This document shows, one piece after another, positions 26,857 through 36,010 of a stretch of 64,000 nt of DNA; position 1 is the first letter of the stretch; the number at the start of each line of letters is the position of its first letter. The notes beneath the pieces are model-generated. The model had not been told where the DNA came from. It ran no database searches and saw only the letters and a list, made by a program, of their open reading frames with translations. This DNA is from Cryobacterium mannosilyticum. Its GTDB lineage: Bacteria; Actinomycetota; Actinomycetes; Actinomycetales; Microbacteriaceae. The DNA lies in NCBI RefSeq assembly GCF_004402705.1, contig NZ_SOFM01000010.1, positions 124,001 through 188,000 of the forward strand, read 5' to 3'. The position numbers and the translations under genes are program-made.

Positions 26857-27435
26857 ATGACGAGCTTCACGATCATCGGAACCGGCAACATGGGTAGTGC
26901 GATCGGGGGCGTCCTCGCCGCCGGCGGCAGCGGCGTCACTCATGTCACCCATGAGGAGGTCGGAACTGCGCCACTGACCGGCGACGTCGTCATCCTGGCC
27001 GTCCCTTACTCCGCCCTCGACGGCATCCTTGCCGCCTACAGTGAGCAGCTCGCGGGCAAGACCGTCGTCGACATCACGAACCCGCTCGATTTCGCAACCT
27101 TCGACTCACTCGTGGTGCAGGCCGGAAGCTCAGCCGCCGCGCAGCTCCAGGCGCAACTGCCGGGCAGCAAAGTCCTGAAGGCCTTCAACACCAACTTCGC
27201 AGCGACCCTCGCGAGCAAAACGATCGGAGGGCTGACCACGACGGTGCTCGTTGCCGGTGACGACCTGGACGCGAAGGCTGCGCTCATCGCCGCGGTCGAG
27301 GCTGGCGGCGTTTCCGCCCTGGACGCCGGATCGCTCTCCCGCGCCCACGAGCTCGAGGCGCTGGGTTTCCTGCAGCTTGCCCTCGCGGCCCGCGAGAAGA
27401 TCGCCTGGACCGCGGGCCTCGCCGTCGTCCGCTGA
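26857..27435 (+). CDS. NADPH-dependent F420-reductase-like oxidoreductase
   Basis: This 192-residue protein begins with a Rossmann motif, FTIIGTGNMGSAIGGVLAAG, and continues DVVILAVPYSALDGIL and TVVDITNPLDF. That is the pattern of the F420H2:NADP+ oxidoreductase-like family. Many such proteins do not use F420, so the acceptor is uncertain. It is the first gene of the MarR-controlled unit; a hairpin-like GGGGCC... stretch and GAGGAG lead into the next gene 49 bases later. A role in removing reactive electrophiles is inferred from the operon. Confidence 0.8.
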   Translation: MTSFTIIGTGNMGSAIGGVLAAGGSGVTHVTHEEVGTAPLTGDVVILAVPYSALDGILAAYSEQLAGKTVVDITNPLDFATFDSLVVQAGSSAAAQLQAQLPGSKVLKAFNTNFAATLASKTIGGLTTTVLVAGDDLDAKAALIAAVEAGGVSALDAGSLSRAHELEALGFLQLALAAREKIAWTAGLAVVR

Positions 27436-27484
27436 CCACATTGGTGGGGCCGGAATCCTGGCCCCACCGCCGAAGAGGAGCACC

Positions 27485-28402
27485 ATGATGAGCGTGTCAA
27501 CTGACGAACGGTCTATCAACACCGAGACCTCGATGGGCGCGGTGACCCTGCGGGTCGGCGACCTTGAGGGCCTGTCGGACTACTATTCGCGAGCGTTCGC
27601 GATGGAACCCCTCGAGGAGCGCAGCACGGGCCGAGAGGTGCACCGGGTTCTCGGCCGGGGTCTGACACCGCTCGTGCGGCTGATCCACACCCCGGACATG
27701 CCCGGGGGTGACCCGCGTCAGGCGGGCTTGTTCCATACCGCGTTCCTTTTCGAGAGCCCTGCCAGTCTCGCGGCGACCGTCTACCGTGCCGCGCAGGACT
27801 CCCGCAGCCGCTTCGTCGGGTCGAGCGACCACCTCGTGAGCGAGGCGTTCTACTTCACCGATCCCGAGGGCAACGGCGTTGAACTCTATACCGACCGGGA
27901 CCGTGACCTGTGGGTTCGCCAGGGCACCGAGATCCAGATGGACACCCGATACCTCGACCCCAAGGCCTACCTGCAGCGCCATCTCGTCCAGGAGACTCCG
28001 GACGAGGTGGCGTCGCTGGCAGGAACGGTCGGACATGTCCACCTGCAGGTGGGCGATCTGCACACCGCCCGCGCCTTCTATGTCGACGCGCTCGGCTTCG
28101 ACGCGACGCAGACCCGCTACACCGGCGCACTGTTCGTAGCCGCGGGCGGCTACCACCACCACATCGCCATGAACGTGTGGAACAGCCGTGGCGCTGGGCC
28201 GCGCGCGGCGACCCTGGGTCTCGGCGACGTCGCGGTGACCGTCCCTGGCGCGGCAGACTTGGAGTCCCTCATGGCGAGGCTACGGGCCCGATCGATTCCG
28301 TTCGGCAACGACGGCCGTTCCGTGACCGTCACCGACCCGTGGGGCACGCACGTCACCGTCGCCCTGCCCGACCTCTCTACCGAGGAGCTCCTCACCCGAT
28401 GA
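27485..28402 (+). CDS. VOC family ring-cleavage-type dioxygenase
   Basis: This 305-residue protein has two vicinal-oxygen-chelate modules, at about 18-130 (VTLRVGDLEGLSDYYSRAF) and 175-295 (GHVHLQVGDLHTARAFYVDA). Metal ligands are visible as H in GHVHLQV, H in YHHHIAMN and E in DPEGNGVELY of the first half. It resembles extradiol dioxygenase-like proteins of the MhqO/CatE type that open catechols or hydroquinones. The start is ATG at 27485 or the adjacent ATG at 27488, both after GAGGAG. Its stop overlaps the next gene as ATGA. Confidence 0.82.
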   Translation: MMSVSTDERSINTETSMGAVTLRVGDLEGLSDYYSRAFAMEPLEERSTGREVHRVLGRGLTPLVRLIHTPDMPGGDPRQAGLFHTAFLFESPASLAATVYRAAQDSRSRFVGSSDHLVSEAFYFTDPEGNGVELYTDRDRDLWVRQGTEIQMDTRYLDPKAYLQRHLVQETPDEVASLAGTVGHVHLQVGDLHTARAFYVDALGFDATQTRYTGALFVAAGGYHHHIAMNVWNSRGAGPRAATLGLGDVAVTVPGAADLESLMARLRARSIPFGNDGRSVTVTDPWGTHVTVALPDLSTEELLTR

Positions 28403-29046
28403 ACACCCTGTTGCGTGATGTGCGGTCGCCAGGCTGGGCGACGGCCGGCACCACCTCCGCCATCGCCATCTTCCTGCATGGTTTCGGATCGAACGAACGA
28501 GACCTGACCGGCCTCGCCCCGGCTCTGGCACTGACGATGCCATGGGCCGCTCTGCGCGCCCCGATTGAACTGGGGAATGGCGGGGCCGCGTGGTTCACCA
28601 TCACGACCCCCGGCAGTCCGGACCCGGGGCCGGTCGCCGAAGCAACGGATGCGATCTGGGCGTGGGTTGATGCGGAGGTGGGTCCGGGCATCCGCGTGGT
28701 TCCCATCGGTTTTTCTCAAGGAGGCCTGATGGCCAGCCAGCTCCTGCGCACGCGCCCCGAGCGGGTGCTCGCCCCGGTCGTGCTCGGCGGTTTCGTGCAG
28801 GGCGCTGCCCAGCCAGGTGACCCGACGCTCGCCGTGAGCCGCCCGCCGATGTTCTGGGGGCGCGGCGCCGACGACCGCGTCATCGCCGAACCAGCGATCG
28901 TGCGCACCAGCGGCTTCCTCCCGCATCACACCTCCCTCGTGGCGCGGGTCTACCCGGGCTTGGCTCACGGCATCAACACGGCCGAGATCAACGACGTGCG
29001 CGACTTCCTCACCACCCACGTTGGCGTCGGCGCCGTCAGAGCATGA
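28399..29046 (+). CDS. phospholipase/carboxylesterase family hydrolase
   Basis: This 215-residue alpha/beta hydrolase shows IFLHGFGSNERDLTGLAPAL near the N-terminus (oxyanion hole), the nucleophile motif GFSQGG (serine near residue 114) and a final histidine in GLAHGIN. It belongs to the carboxylesterase family that includes Bacillus MhqD, which is also encoded beside a MarR-controlled dioxygenase. Its start overlaps the VOC gene by four bases, and its own stop overlaps an LLM remnant, so translation is coupled. Confidence 0.85.
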   Translation: MNTLLRDVRSPGWATAGTTSAIAIFLHGFGSNERDLTGLAPALALTMPWAALRAPIELGNGGAAWFTITTPGSPDPGPVAEATDAIWAWVDAEVGPGIRVVPIGFSQGGLMASQLLRTRPERVLAPVVLGGFVQGAAQPGDPTLAVSRPPMFWGRGADDRVIAEPAIVRTSGFLPHHTSLVARVYPGLAHGINTAEINDVRDFLTTHVGVGAVRA

Positions 29047-29189
29047 TGAACGCCACGTCCGGGCTGTTCGAGATCGGCATCTTCACCTTCGACGAGCTCA
29101 CCCGGAGCGCTGGCGCAACCCGACTCCCCGCCGATTCACGATTCTGTCCCTTTCGCCAGGCAGACGGCGGTACCGCTGGTCTCAGGTGA
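29043..29189 (+). pseudogene. truncated LLM-class flavin oxidoreductase
   Basis: The ATG at 29043 overlaps the hydrolase stop as ATGA. It starts a 48-codon frame reading GLFEIGIFTFDELTRSAG, the N-terminus of a luciferase-like monooxygenase, before it degenerates and ends at 29187-29189. The rest of the roughly 340-residue enzyme is missing, and the ROK gene's stop follows at 29212. A deletion has removed nearly all of the fourth gene of the operon. Confidence 0.65.
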
Positions 29190-29211
29190 TCCCGTCGTCG
29201 GTGCGAAAGGC

Positions 29212-30438
29212 TTAGGACACGGCGCTGGCCCGTCGCGGCTCGTTGACGATCTCGTTCAGGGGCAGCATCGCCGCCCCCAGGGCGACCGTATCGCCCCCGA
29301 ATTTGCTGGCAAACAGCGTGAACTGGTTCCCGGGACGCTCCAGCGCCTCCCGACGGATGGCGGCCTCGATGCGGGGCGCCAGGGTGTCCATCAGCCGCAG
29401 GCCCACCCAGCCACCGATGACGACGCGCTCCGGGTTGGTGAGGTTCACAAGTCCCCCCAGGGCCGAGCCGAGCGTCGCAATGAGCTCGGTGACAACCGCG
29501 GATGCCTCGGGGTCACCGCTCGAGTTCGCCTCGAGCAATTCGCCGAGCGCGTTCCATCCGCTTCCCTCGAACGTGCCCCCCGCGTCACGCCAGTCGGACA
29601 GGATGGCATCCGCGCCGAGGTACGCTTCAACGCAGCCGTGACCGCCGCACCGGCACAGGCGACCGCCACGCTCGATCTTGACGTGGCCCCATTCGCCGGC
29701 GCTGCTGTAGCGTCCGTGTGCGAGCTGGCCGTTCGTGACGACGGCCAGGCCGACGCCTCGGCCCATCAGCACGACGAGCGCTTCGCTCGCACCACGGGCT
29801 GCGCCGTCCCAGAGCTCCGCCATGGCCTGAGTCTTCGCACCGTTCTCGGCGAAGATGGGGAGGTCATGCGACACGAGTTCGGTGACGGGAATGGCCGGCC
29901 AGCCGAGGCTCTGGGCGTAGAGCACCTGCTGCCCGGAATCGTCGGTCTCCACGATTCCCGGGAGCCCGAGCCCTATGCCCACCATGCGATCCCAGGCCGC
30001 CGGGTTCCGTTCGAGGAGTGCGGCCACGGCCTCGTCGAGGTCTCTGGCGATGGCGGAGATCGGCTCGCCGGTGTGCCCACCGCGGAACTCCCGGTCGACA
30101 CGCTTCATCGACAGGTCGAAGAGTTCGACGGCGACGCCGCGCTCGCCGACATCCGCCCCGAGCAGATATGCCCCCGACGGATTCGGCTCGATGAGCGTTG
30201 TGGGCCGGCCGCCACTGGACGCAATGGTGCCGCCTTCCATGACGAGGCCTTCAGCGAGGAGCTCGGAAACAAGATTCGTCACCGACGCCACGGAGAGACC
30301 CGACTCCCGCGCGAGTTCCGCCCGGGTCGTTGAGCCAGAGAGGATGATGCGTCGGAGGGCCCGAGCGCGGTTGCGCTGGCGAACGTCGCTCACCGTTGCT
30401 GGCGCGGTCGAGGCTGCTGCGGCTGAACGCTTGGTCAT
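29212..30438 (-). CDS. ROK family transcriptional repressor
   Basis: This 408-residue protein has an N-terminal helix-turn-helix (about 20-75: NRARALRRIILSGSTTRAEL, SGLSVASVTNLVSELL) and a ROK sugar-kinase-like domain. The domain shows GADVGERGVAVELF (phosphate loop), GRYSSAGEWGHVKIE and the zinc motif CRCGGHGCVEAYLG. It follows the GH5 gene by 11 bases and closes the beta-glucoside operon, so it probably represses that operon in the absence of its sugar. The start follows GGAAG. Confidence 0.9.
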   Translation of the reverse strand: MTKRSAAAASTAPATVSDVRQRNRARALRRIILSGSTTRAELARESGLSVASVTNLVSELLAEGLVMEGGTIASSGGRPTTLIEPNPSGAYLLGADVGERGVAVELFDLSMKRVDREFRGGHTGEPISAIARDLDEAVAALLERNPAAWDRMVGIGLGLPGIVETDDSGQQVLYAQSLGWPAIPVTELVSHDLPIFAENGAKTQAMAELWDGAARGASEALVVLMGRGVGLAVVTNGQLAHGRYSSAGEWGHVKIERGGRLCRCGGHGCVEAYLGADAILSDWRDAGGTFEGSGWNALGELLEANSSGDPEASAVVTELIATLGSALGGLVNLTNPERVVIGGWVGLRLMDTLAPRIEAAIRREALERPGNQFTLFASKFGGDTVALGAAMLPLNEIVNEPRRASAVS

Positions 30439-30449
30439 ACTTCCAGAAC

Positions 30450-31988
30450 CTACCAAGTTCCTGCACCCCCCATCACGAGACTGGACAGCGCGGCATTGCC
30501 CGTGGCAACGACGCGGATTCCCCGTGGGCTGGACTCGACGCGGGTCGCTGCCTCGGCTCCCACGACCCGCACGGATGCCGGGTCAACGTCCACGGCTTCG
30601 AATTCCAGCCAGTCGCCGGCCTGAAGGGTGATGACGAGTTCTTCGTGGAGTGCGTACGGGCGTCCGTCCGTCTGCTGGAAGGGATTGTCGGGGTTTCCGG
30701 TTCCGGGATTCGCCCAGGACAGTGCAACCCCGTCCGCCGAGCGAATGCCGGGGATGAGGCTCACTCCGGCGGCTGAGTACGATTCTCCCGCGCCGCGTGC
30801 GCCGAACCCCCAGGCAGGAATGACACGCGGTCGCTCCCCCAAGAGCGCCGCCACCAGCCCGGGCTGCCAGACACAGTTGTCGATCTGCGCATTCCGCAGA
30901 AGATCGTCAAAGATCCGGCTGGCCTCGGGAACCTCGAGGGTCGAGTCGGCCCCAGCCGCGACGATCTGGTCCCATCCGTGCGGAGCTGCGATGGAGGCGG
31001 GCGACGTTCGGGTGTCGATCTTCTTCCACGGCCAGAAGTTCCACCCGATATCGTACGACTCGTAGAGCCGGAACGCGGTGTACAACCACTCGAGCGTGTT
31101 CTCGCCTCCCTCGCCCATGTAGATGGGCAGCCCGAGACGGTCACGGGTTTCCAGGAACTTCTCGATGCTCTCGGTGTCAGGTGACGACCAATACTTGTGG
31201 AACTGGAGAAGGGAGTTCTCGTCCCAGACCTCGGTGAAAATGCTCCAGTTCGTGGCCCAGTGCGAGCCTTCGTAAACGATGAGGTGCCGGGCATCCTCTT
31301 CTCGAATCACCGAGGTCAGGTCTTTGTAAAGGTCGACCAGCTCAGCGGCATAAATGTTCTGCCATTCGTTCGGCAGGGGCTCGTTGAGAAGGTCGTAGCC
31401 GAGCACGACAGTCTCGTCGGCGTAGCGCCTTGCGAGGTCACGCCACAGCCGCAGGGTGAGGGCACGGTATGACTCCTCCATGAATAGCTCCGGCTTGTTC
31501 CGGGGCGAGTCGTCGATGTTGGTGCCGGTCTGGCCACCGGGCGCCCCATGCAGGTCGAGCAGCACCCAGAGCCGGTGCGTGCGGCACCAGCCGATGAGCC
31601 GGTCGATCATGGCGTATCCGGATTCGATCGGCGTGCCATCCGGTGCCTGGATCAGCCGCGAGTTGATGGGCAGGCGGACGTGGTCGAACCCGCTCGCGGC
31701 GATCCGCGAGATGTCGGCCTCGGTTATGAAGCCGTCGTAGAACGACTGCCAGAACCTGCGGGCGCCCGCTTCCCCCAGCAGCCGGGAGGTCAGCGCTTCG
31801 ATCTCCCGCGGGGATTCCGCGCCGGGGCCGAATTTCCACATGTAGCCCTCCGGCAACATCCAGTTGCCGAGCCCCACACCGCGAAGCAGTAGCTCGCGCC
31901 CGGAACCGTCGACCAGTCGTGCATTGCGGGCCTGGACGAAGCCGACGAACGACGCCGGACGCGGCCGGAAAGCTGGGCTGTGTGACAT
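30450..31988 (-). CDS. glycoside hydrolase family 5 enzyme
   Basis: This 512-residue protein has a GH5 TIM barrel (about 20-400) and a C-terminal beta domain (about 425-510). The acid/base glutamate is E203 in YDLLNEPLPNEW and the nucleophile is E293 in YMGEGGENTLEW; DLHGAPGGQTG and HVRLPIN are also conserved. There is no signal peptide, so it probably acts in the cytosol on imported oligosaccharides. The ATG at 31986-31988 has GGAG 9 bases before it; upstream in-frame ATGs have none. It lies 17 bases after the permease gene, within the operon. Confidence 0.9.
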   Translation of the reverse strand: MSHSPAFRPRPASFVGFVQARNARLVDGSGRELLLRGVGLGNWMLPEGYMWKFGPGAESPREIEALTSRLLGEAGARRFWQSFYDGFITEADISRIAASGFDHVRLPINSRLIQAPDGTPIESGYAMIDRLIGWCRTHRLWVLLDLHGAPGGQTGTNIDDSPRNKPELFMEESYRALTLRLWRDLARRYADETVVLGYDLLNEPLPNEWQNIYAAELVDLYKDLTSVIREEDARHLIVYEGSHWATNWSIFTEVWDENSLLQFHKYWSSPDTESIEKFLETRDRLGLPIYMGEGGENTLEWLYTAFRLYESYDIGWNFWPWKKIDTRTSPASIAAPHGWDQIVAAGADSTLEVPEASRIFDDLLRNAQIDNCVWQPGLVAALLGERPRVIPAWGFGARGAGESYSAAGVSLIPGIRSADGVALSWANPGTGNPDNPFQQTDGRPYALHEELVITLQAGDWLEFEAVDVDPASVRVVGAEAATRVESSPRGIRVVATGNAALSSLVMGGAGTW

Positions 31989-32005
31989 GAGAAGGGACTC
32001 CATGG

Positions 32006-32902
32006 TTATTTCAATCCGGACAGGGCGAAGCCCTGAATGACAAAACGCTGGAAAATGATGAACACGACGAGGATCGGGATCACCATGACGGATGCCCCGG
32101 CCATCTGCAGCGACGGGTTCACCGCCAGCTGCTTGTTGAGCAGGGACAGGCCGACGGAGAGCGTATAGAGATTCTGGTCGCTCGCGATGATGAGTGGCCA
32201 GAGGAAGCTGTTCCACCCGGCGATGAACGTGAGGACGACCTGCACGGCGAGGATCGGCTTCGAAAGCGGCAGGACGATCTGCCAGAACGTGCGCCACTCG
32301 CTCGCCCCGTCCAGACGCGCAGCCTCCAGCATCTCGGTGGGGATCGTCGTCATGAACTGCCTGAAGAGGAAGATGCTGAAGCCGCTGACGAGCGTCGGAA
32401 GGGCGATGCCGAGGAGGGTGTTCGTCAGTTTCATCTGGTTGAGGATGAGGTAGGTCGGGATCATCGTGACTTGGATCGGCACCATCATGGTCGCGAGCAC
32501 GAGGAAGAACAGCCCACGTTTGCCGCGGAACTCGAACTTCGCGAAGGCGTAACCGGCCATCGCCATCACGAGCAGTCCGACCATCCCGATGCCGACGACG
32601 GCCAAGGTGTTGACGAGGTAGCGGCCGAAGTCCAGCTCAGTGAAAAGGACGCGGTAGTACTCGAACGTCGGCTCCTTCGGGAGGATAGACGGAGGAAAAT
32701 CCGTCGACTCCCGTTGCGGCTTGATCGACGCGGTGAGCATCCAGAGAAACGGGAAGGTCGTGACAAGCGCGCCGACGCCGAGTATGACGCCGAGGACGAT
32801 GGTCGTGGATCGGATCCGGCGGGCCGCGGAACGGTCCGAACGGGTGGAATCGACAACGGGGGCCGGTCGTTTCAGTTGCGGTCGGGTGAGGCTAGTAGTC
32901 AT
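32006..32902 (-). CDS. carbohydrate ABC transporter permease (MalG type)
   Basis: This 298-residue inner-membrane permease has six helices and the EAA loop EMLEAARLDGASEWRTFWQI, IVLPLSKPIL, characteristic of CUT1-type sugar ABC importers. It ends FQRFVIQGFALSGLK, typical of MalG-like proteins. It overlaps the upstream permease gene by 11 bases. No ATPase is encoded in the operon, as is usual for actinobacteria that share an MsiK-type ATPase. Confidence 0.93.
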   Translation of the reverse strand: MTTSLTRPQLKRPAPVVDSTRSDRSAARRIRSTTIVLGVILGVGALVTTFPFLWMLTASIKPQRESTDFPPSILPKEPTFEYYRVLFTELDFGRYLVNTLAVVGIGMVGLLVMAMAGYAFAKFEFRGKRGLFFLVLATMMVPIQVTMIPTYLILNQMKLTNTLLGIALPTLVSGFSIFLFRQFMTTIPTEMLEAARLDGASEWRTFWQIVLPLSKPILAVQVVLTFIAGWNSFLWPLIIASDQNLYTLSVGLSLLNKQLAVNPSLQMAGASVMVIPILVVFIIFQRFVIQGFALSGLK

Positions 32903-33770
32903 CGTCGGCCTTTCTCGCGCGGAGTTGAACCAGGGTGATGACGGCGATGATCGCAAATAGCACGATGGAGCCGGCGCTCGCATAGCCGAACCGGTTCAGC
33001 TGGAAGCCTTGCTGGTAGAGGAAGATCGAGACGCTCGTGGTCGCACCGAGCGGGCCGCCGCGGGTCAGCACGAAGGGTTCGTCGAAGAACTGGCCCCAAG
33101 CGATGATCGTGGTGACCGTGACGAAGAAGATGGCGAAACGAAGCAGCGGAATGACGATCGAGAACGTTTTGCGCACTTCGCCGGCCCCGTCGATCGATGC
33201 CGCCTCGAGGTATTCCTTCGGCACACCCTGGAGCGCCGCCAGGAAGATGATGATGTTGAGGCCGGTGCCGCGCCAGACGGCGACGAGGGCGACGGAGAAC
33301 TTGGCGAGGACCGGGTCTGACAGCCATTGGACCTGCTCGATGCCGACCAGCGACAGGACGTAGTTCAGGAATCCGAATTGTGTGTTGTAGAGGTATCCCC
33401 AGATCAGCGAAATCGCAACGATGGCCGTGATCGCGGGGATGAAGTAGAAGGACCGCAGCGTCCGGAAGAACCAGGAGTCGCTGCGGTTCAGAAGCAATGC
33501 GACCGCCAGTGACAGCAGTACGATCGCCGGCACGCCGAGTGCGGCAAAGAGGCCGGTATTGCCGAGAGCCTGCCAGAAATCGACGTCGTCGAAGAGTTTG
33601 ACGTAGTTGTCGACGCCGACGAACTTGACGTTGCGGATGTCAGCGAAGGCCGAGATGTTCATGTTCGTCACGCTCACGCCGAGCGCGACGAAGATGGGGA
33701 AGACTCCAAATGCGATGAGTAGGAGCATCGCCGGGGAAACGAAGAGGTACGGGGACAATCGAGTGCGCAC
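32892..33770 (-). CDS. carbohydrate ABC transporter permease (MalF type)
   Basis: This 292-residue permease has six helices and the EAA loop EYLEAASIDGAGEVRKTFSI, IVIPLLRF. GTG at 33768-33770 is chosen because AAAGGAG stands 5 bases upstream and the protein then begins VRTRLSPYLFVSPAM, the normal MalF-type start. It works with the downstream permease and the lipoprotein encoded just upstream. Confidence 0.92.
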   Translation of the reverse strand: MRTRLSPYLFVSPAMLLLIAFGVFPIFVALGVSVTNMNISAFADIRNVKFVGVDNYVKLFDDVDFWQALGNTGLFAALGVPAIVLLSLAVALLLNRSDSWFFRTLRSFYFIPAITAIVAISLIWGYLYNTQFGFLNYVLSLVGIEQVQWLSDPVLAKFSVALVAVWRGTGLNIIIFLAALQGVPKEYLEAASIDGAGEVRKTFSIVIPLLRFAIFFVTVTTIIAWGQFFDEPFVLTRGGPLGATTSVSIFLYQQGFQLNRFGYASAGSIVLFAIIAVITLVQLRARKADDDY

Positions 33771-33852
33771 GATCACTCCTTTCGAGAGGTGCTGGAGAGG
33801 CTCGAGGTGGTGTGGAGGGCTGTCGGGGGCACCGGCAACCCTCCACCTTGTG

Positions 33853-35106
33853 CTACTCCGTGCTGAGACCCTCGATCTTCGAGTAGAAGGTCGCCAGCGA
33901 CGTGTCACGGTCGGCGCCAGTGAGCGCGATCGCGTTCAACGCCTTGAGCAGTTCGGTACCGACGGCACCGTCCCAGTTCGAGACAAGAGGCAGCACCTTC
34001 GCCGTCTCCAGCTGCTTGGTGTAGACCGCGACGTTGGGGTCGCTGTTGAGCGTCTTGTCGCTCAGCGCGCTGGTCACCGTGGGCAGCGAGCCCGTCGCGG
34101 AGTACCAGTCGAGCTGGGTTTGCGACTGTGAGAGGAAGTCGAGCAGGGCGAGCGATGCATTGGGCTTGTCGGATTTCGCCCACACGCCGAGGTTCGATCC
34201 GGCGAACAGGGACGTCGACGAGGTACCGGAAGGCAGCGGGCTGGCCTTCCATTGGCCCTTGAGCTCGGGGGCGCCGTCTGCGATCGCTTTGCCGAGGTAC
34301 GGACCACTGACGAGCATCGGCGCGACACCGGAGATGAACCCCTGCGTCTGGTCGAAGTCGGCGTTCGTGGGCACGCTGCCGTCGGCGTATAGGCCGGTGT
34401 AGAGGTCGACCGCCTTCTTGAATGCGGGGGTGTCGAAGGCGACGTTACCGTTTTCGTCGATGACGTCGCCGCCGAGGCTCCAGGTCATTTCGATCGGGAG
34501 GGGGGCATCCCACTGCGGGATGTAGTAGCCGTATTGGCCGTCGCCGCGGCCGTGGAGGGTCTTCGCATCCGCCCGCAGGTCGTCCCAGGTTGCCGGGGGC
34601 GCAGTGATGCCGTTGGCGGCGAGGATGTCGGTTCGGGTGAACAGCACGCGGGTGTCGCTCACCCACGGCACGCTCACGATCTGACCACTGACGGATGTCG
34701 CCTCGCCGCTGATACCCGACGGGAAGTTCTTGGGGTCGAGAGCGGGGTGGTCGCCCAGCAGGTCGTCGAGCGGAAGGAGTGCGCCGGCATCGGCGAACGT
34801 GCGGAGCTTGGAGAGCCCGATTTCCAGGACGTCCGGCCCGGAACCCGAGGCCACCGCGGTGGTGAGCTTCGCGTCGATGCTATCCCAGGGGATGGCGACG
34901 ACGTCTACCTTCTGGCCGGATTTCTTGACGTACGGTGCTACGAGCTTCTCGAAGTTGGCGCCAGAATCACCCATCACCCAAACGGTGAGGGGTCCTTTGG
35001 CGTCTGCTGCGGTGTCGCCGCTGGCGGTCGCCGAGCACGCAGCGAGGCTGAGTGCCAGGCCCACGATAGCGACCGGCGCCAGCGATCTGGCAAGTATTCT
35101 CTTCAC
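33853..35106 (-). CDS. sugar ABC transporter substrate-binding lipoprotein
   Basis: This 417-residue lipoprotein has a signal peptide ending in the lipobox LSLAAC, with cysteine at residue 24, and a family 1 solute-binding fold: GPLTVWVMGDSGANFEKLVA, then GSGPDVLEIGLSKL and VSVPWVSDTRVLFTRTDIL. It binds an oligosaccharide outside the membrane and hands it to the two permeases. GTG at 35104-35106 follows AAGGAAAC. The GH5 and GH1 genes suggest beta-linked glucosides such as cellobiose or laminaribiose. Confidence 0.92.
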   Translation of the reverse strand: MKRILARSLAPVAIVGLALSLAACSATASGDTAADAKGPLTVWVMGDSGANFEKLVAPYVKKSGQKVDVVAIPWDSIDAKLTTAVASGSGPDVLEIGLSKLRTFADAGALLPLDDLLGDHPALDPKNFPSGISGEATSVSGQIVSVPWVSDTRVLFTRTDILAANGITAPPATWDDLRADAKTLHGRGDGQYGYYIPQWDAPLPIEMTWSLGGDVIDENGNVAFDTPAFKKAVDLYTGLYADGSVPTNADFDQTQGFISGVAPMLVSGPYLGKAIADGAPELKGQWKASPLPSGTSSTSLFAGSNLGVWAKSDKPNASLALLDFLSQSQTQLDWYSATGSLPTVTSALSDKTLNSDPNVAVYTKQLETAKVLPLVSNWDGAVGTELLKALNAIALTGADRDTSLATFYSKIEGLSTE

Positions 35107-35194
35107 TGAGTTTCCTTTTCTTGATGCGGGTTGAAGGGGATTTTCGGCGGGAGCCTGCGTCTGCAGGTTTCCCGCCCTTTCGGACGGAACTGGG

Positions 35195-35566
35195 TCAAGC
35201 CGTGACTGCTTTCGCCTCGGCGCAGATGCGGTGGCGCGCGATTTGGTCCGCGTACCAGCGGGCACTCGCCTTCGGGATTCGCTCTTGATTTCGGTAGTCG
35301 ACGTAGACGAGCCCGAGGCGCTTGCTGTAACCCTCGGCCCATTCGAAGTTGTCGAGGAAGGACCGCGCGTAGCAGCCCTGGAGATTCACCCCCTCCCGGA
35401 GGGCTCGTGCGGCGGCCGAAAGGTAGCCGGCCAGGAAGGAGAGGCGGTCCGCGTCGTTCACGTCACCACCCTCTTGCGCCGCCCCTTCGATCTCGAAGGC
35501 GGCGGTCGCCACTCCCCAACGGAATTCGGCTGGAAACGCAGCAAGGTCCAAGGAAACGTCGGTCAT
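35195..35566 (-). pseudogene. GH1 beta-glucosidase with a large internal deletion
   Basis: The frame is open but only 123 codons long, against about 460 in the family. It begins FPAEFRWGVATAAFEIEGAA, the N-terminal GH1 signature. After EGGDVNDADR it jumps to the family C-terminus: LREGVNLQGCYARSFLDNFE, WAEGYSKRLGLVYVDY, RIPKASARWYAD. About 340 residues, including both catalytic glutamates, are missing without loss of frame. A short protein may be made but cannot be a glycosidase. It is the first gene of the operon. Confidence 0.88.
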
Positions 35567-35601
35567 CTGTGATCGGCTCTCAGGTCAGGCTAGGGCGGGA
35601 C

Positions 35602-35622
35602 TTATTACATCTTTTATAATAA
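35602..35622. promoter_or_regulatory. operator-like inverted repeat over the -10 region
   Basis: TTATTACATCTTTTATAATAA has perfect 6-bp arms separated by 9 bp, and it covers the -10 box of the promoter given separately. A/T-rich inverted repeats of this size are common ROK or LacI operators. The ROK protein at the end of the operon is the natural candidate. Confidence 0.55.
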
Positions 35623-35643
35623 CTATTGTCGGAAGCGTGTCAA
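35616..35643 (-). promoter_or_regulatory. sigma-70-type promoter of the beta-glucoside operon
   Basis: On the reverse strand TTGACA (35638-35643) stands 16 bases before TATTAT (35616-35621), close to consensus. It lies about 50 bases upstream of the GH1 remnant and would drive the whole operon. The motif is unusually A/T-rich for this genome. Confidence 0.7.
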
Positions 35644-35671
35644 GGAAATTGGAATCATTTCGGCACTCGCT

Positions 35672-35992
35672 TCAAATCCATAGTGTCGGGCATCCCCGCA
35701 CGGTCAATACCGTTGCCAGGCCACGCGTTCGACGAAGGCTACCCACTCGACGGACCACCGCGTCGACCAAAGTACGACTGGACGAAATCACGAAACTGTT
35801 CCTGGTCATGACCTTCAACGAGCAGTCACGCAGAATTCGCCGTGCCTCAAGAAGATTGATGTTTCCTGCGACCAGACCCACAGGATGGAAACCGGGCGCT
35901 CCCCCACGGAAGAGGTTGTAGCGGTCGGTGATGTCCAGGATGTCGACCCCGGGGCCGAAGCAAGAACGCACTTCACGCCGCAGGTTCGCCAC
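35672..35992 (-). other. open frame of unknown status in a gene-poor gap
   Basis: The 35644-36010 gap contains one 106-codon frame with the protein-like segment VDILDITDRYNLFRGGAPG. Codon use and the rest of the frame are not convincing, and no family was recognised. It may be a degraded gene end or chance. Confidence 0.25.
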
Positions 35993-36010
35993 GGGTGTTC
36001 TGTGCAGAGG

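Noticed and set aside
31989..32297. N-terminal extension of the GH5 protein
   Set aside because: It overlaps the end of the permease gene and has no family resemblance; the ATG at 31988 has a ribosome-binding site.
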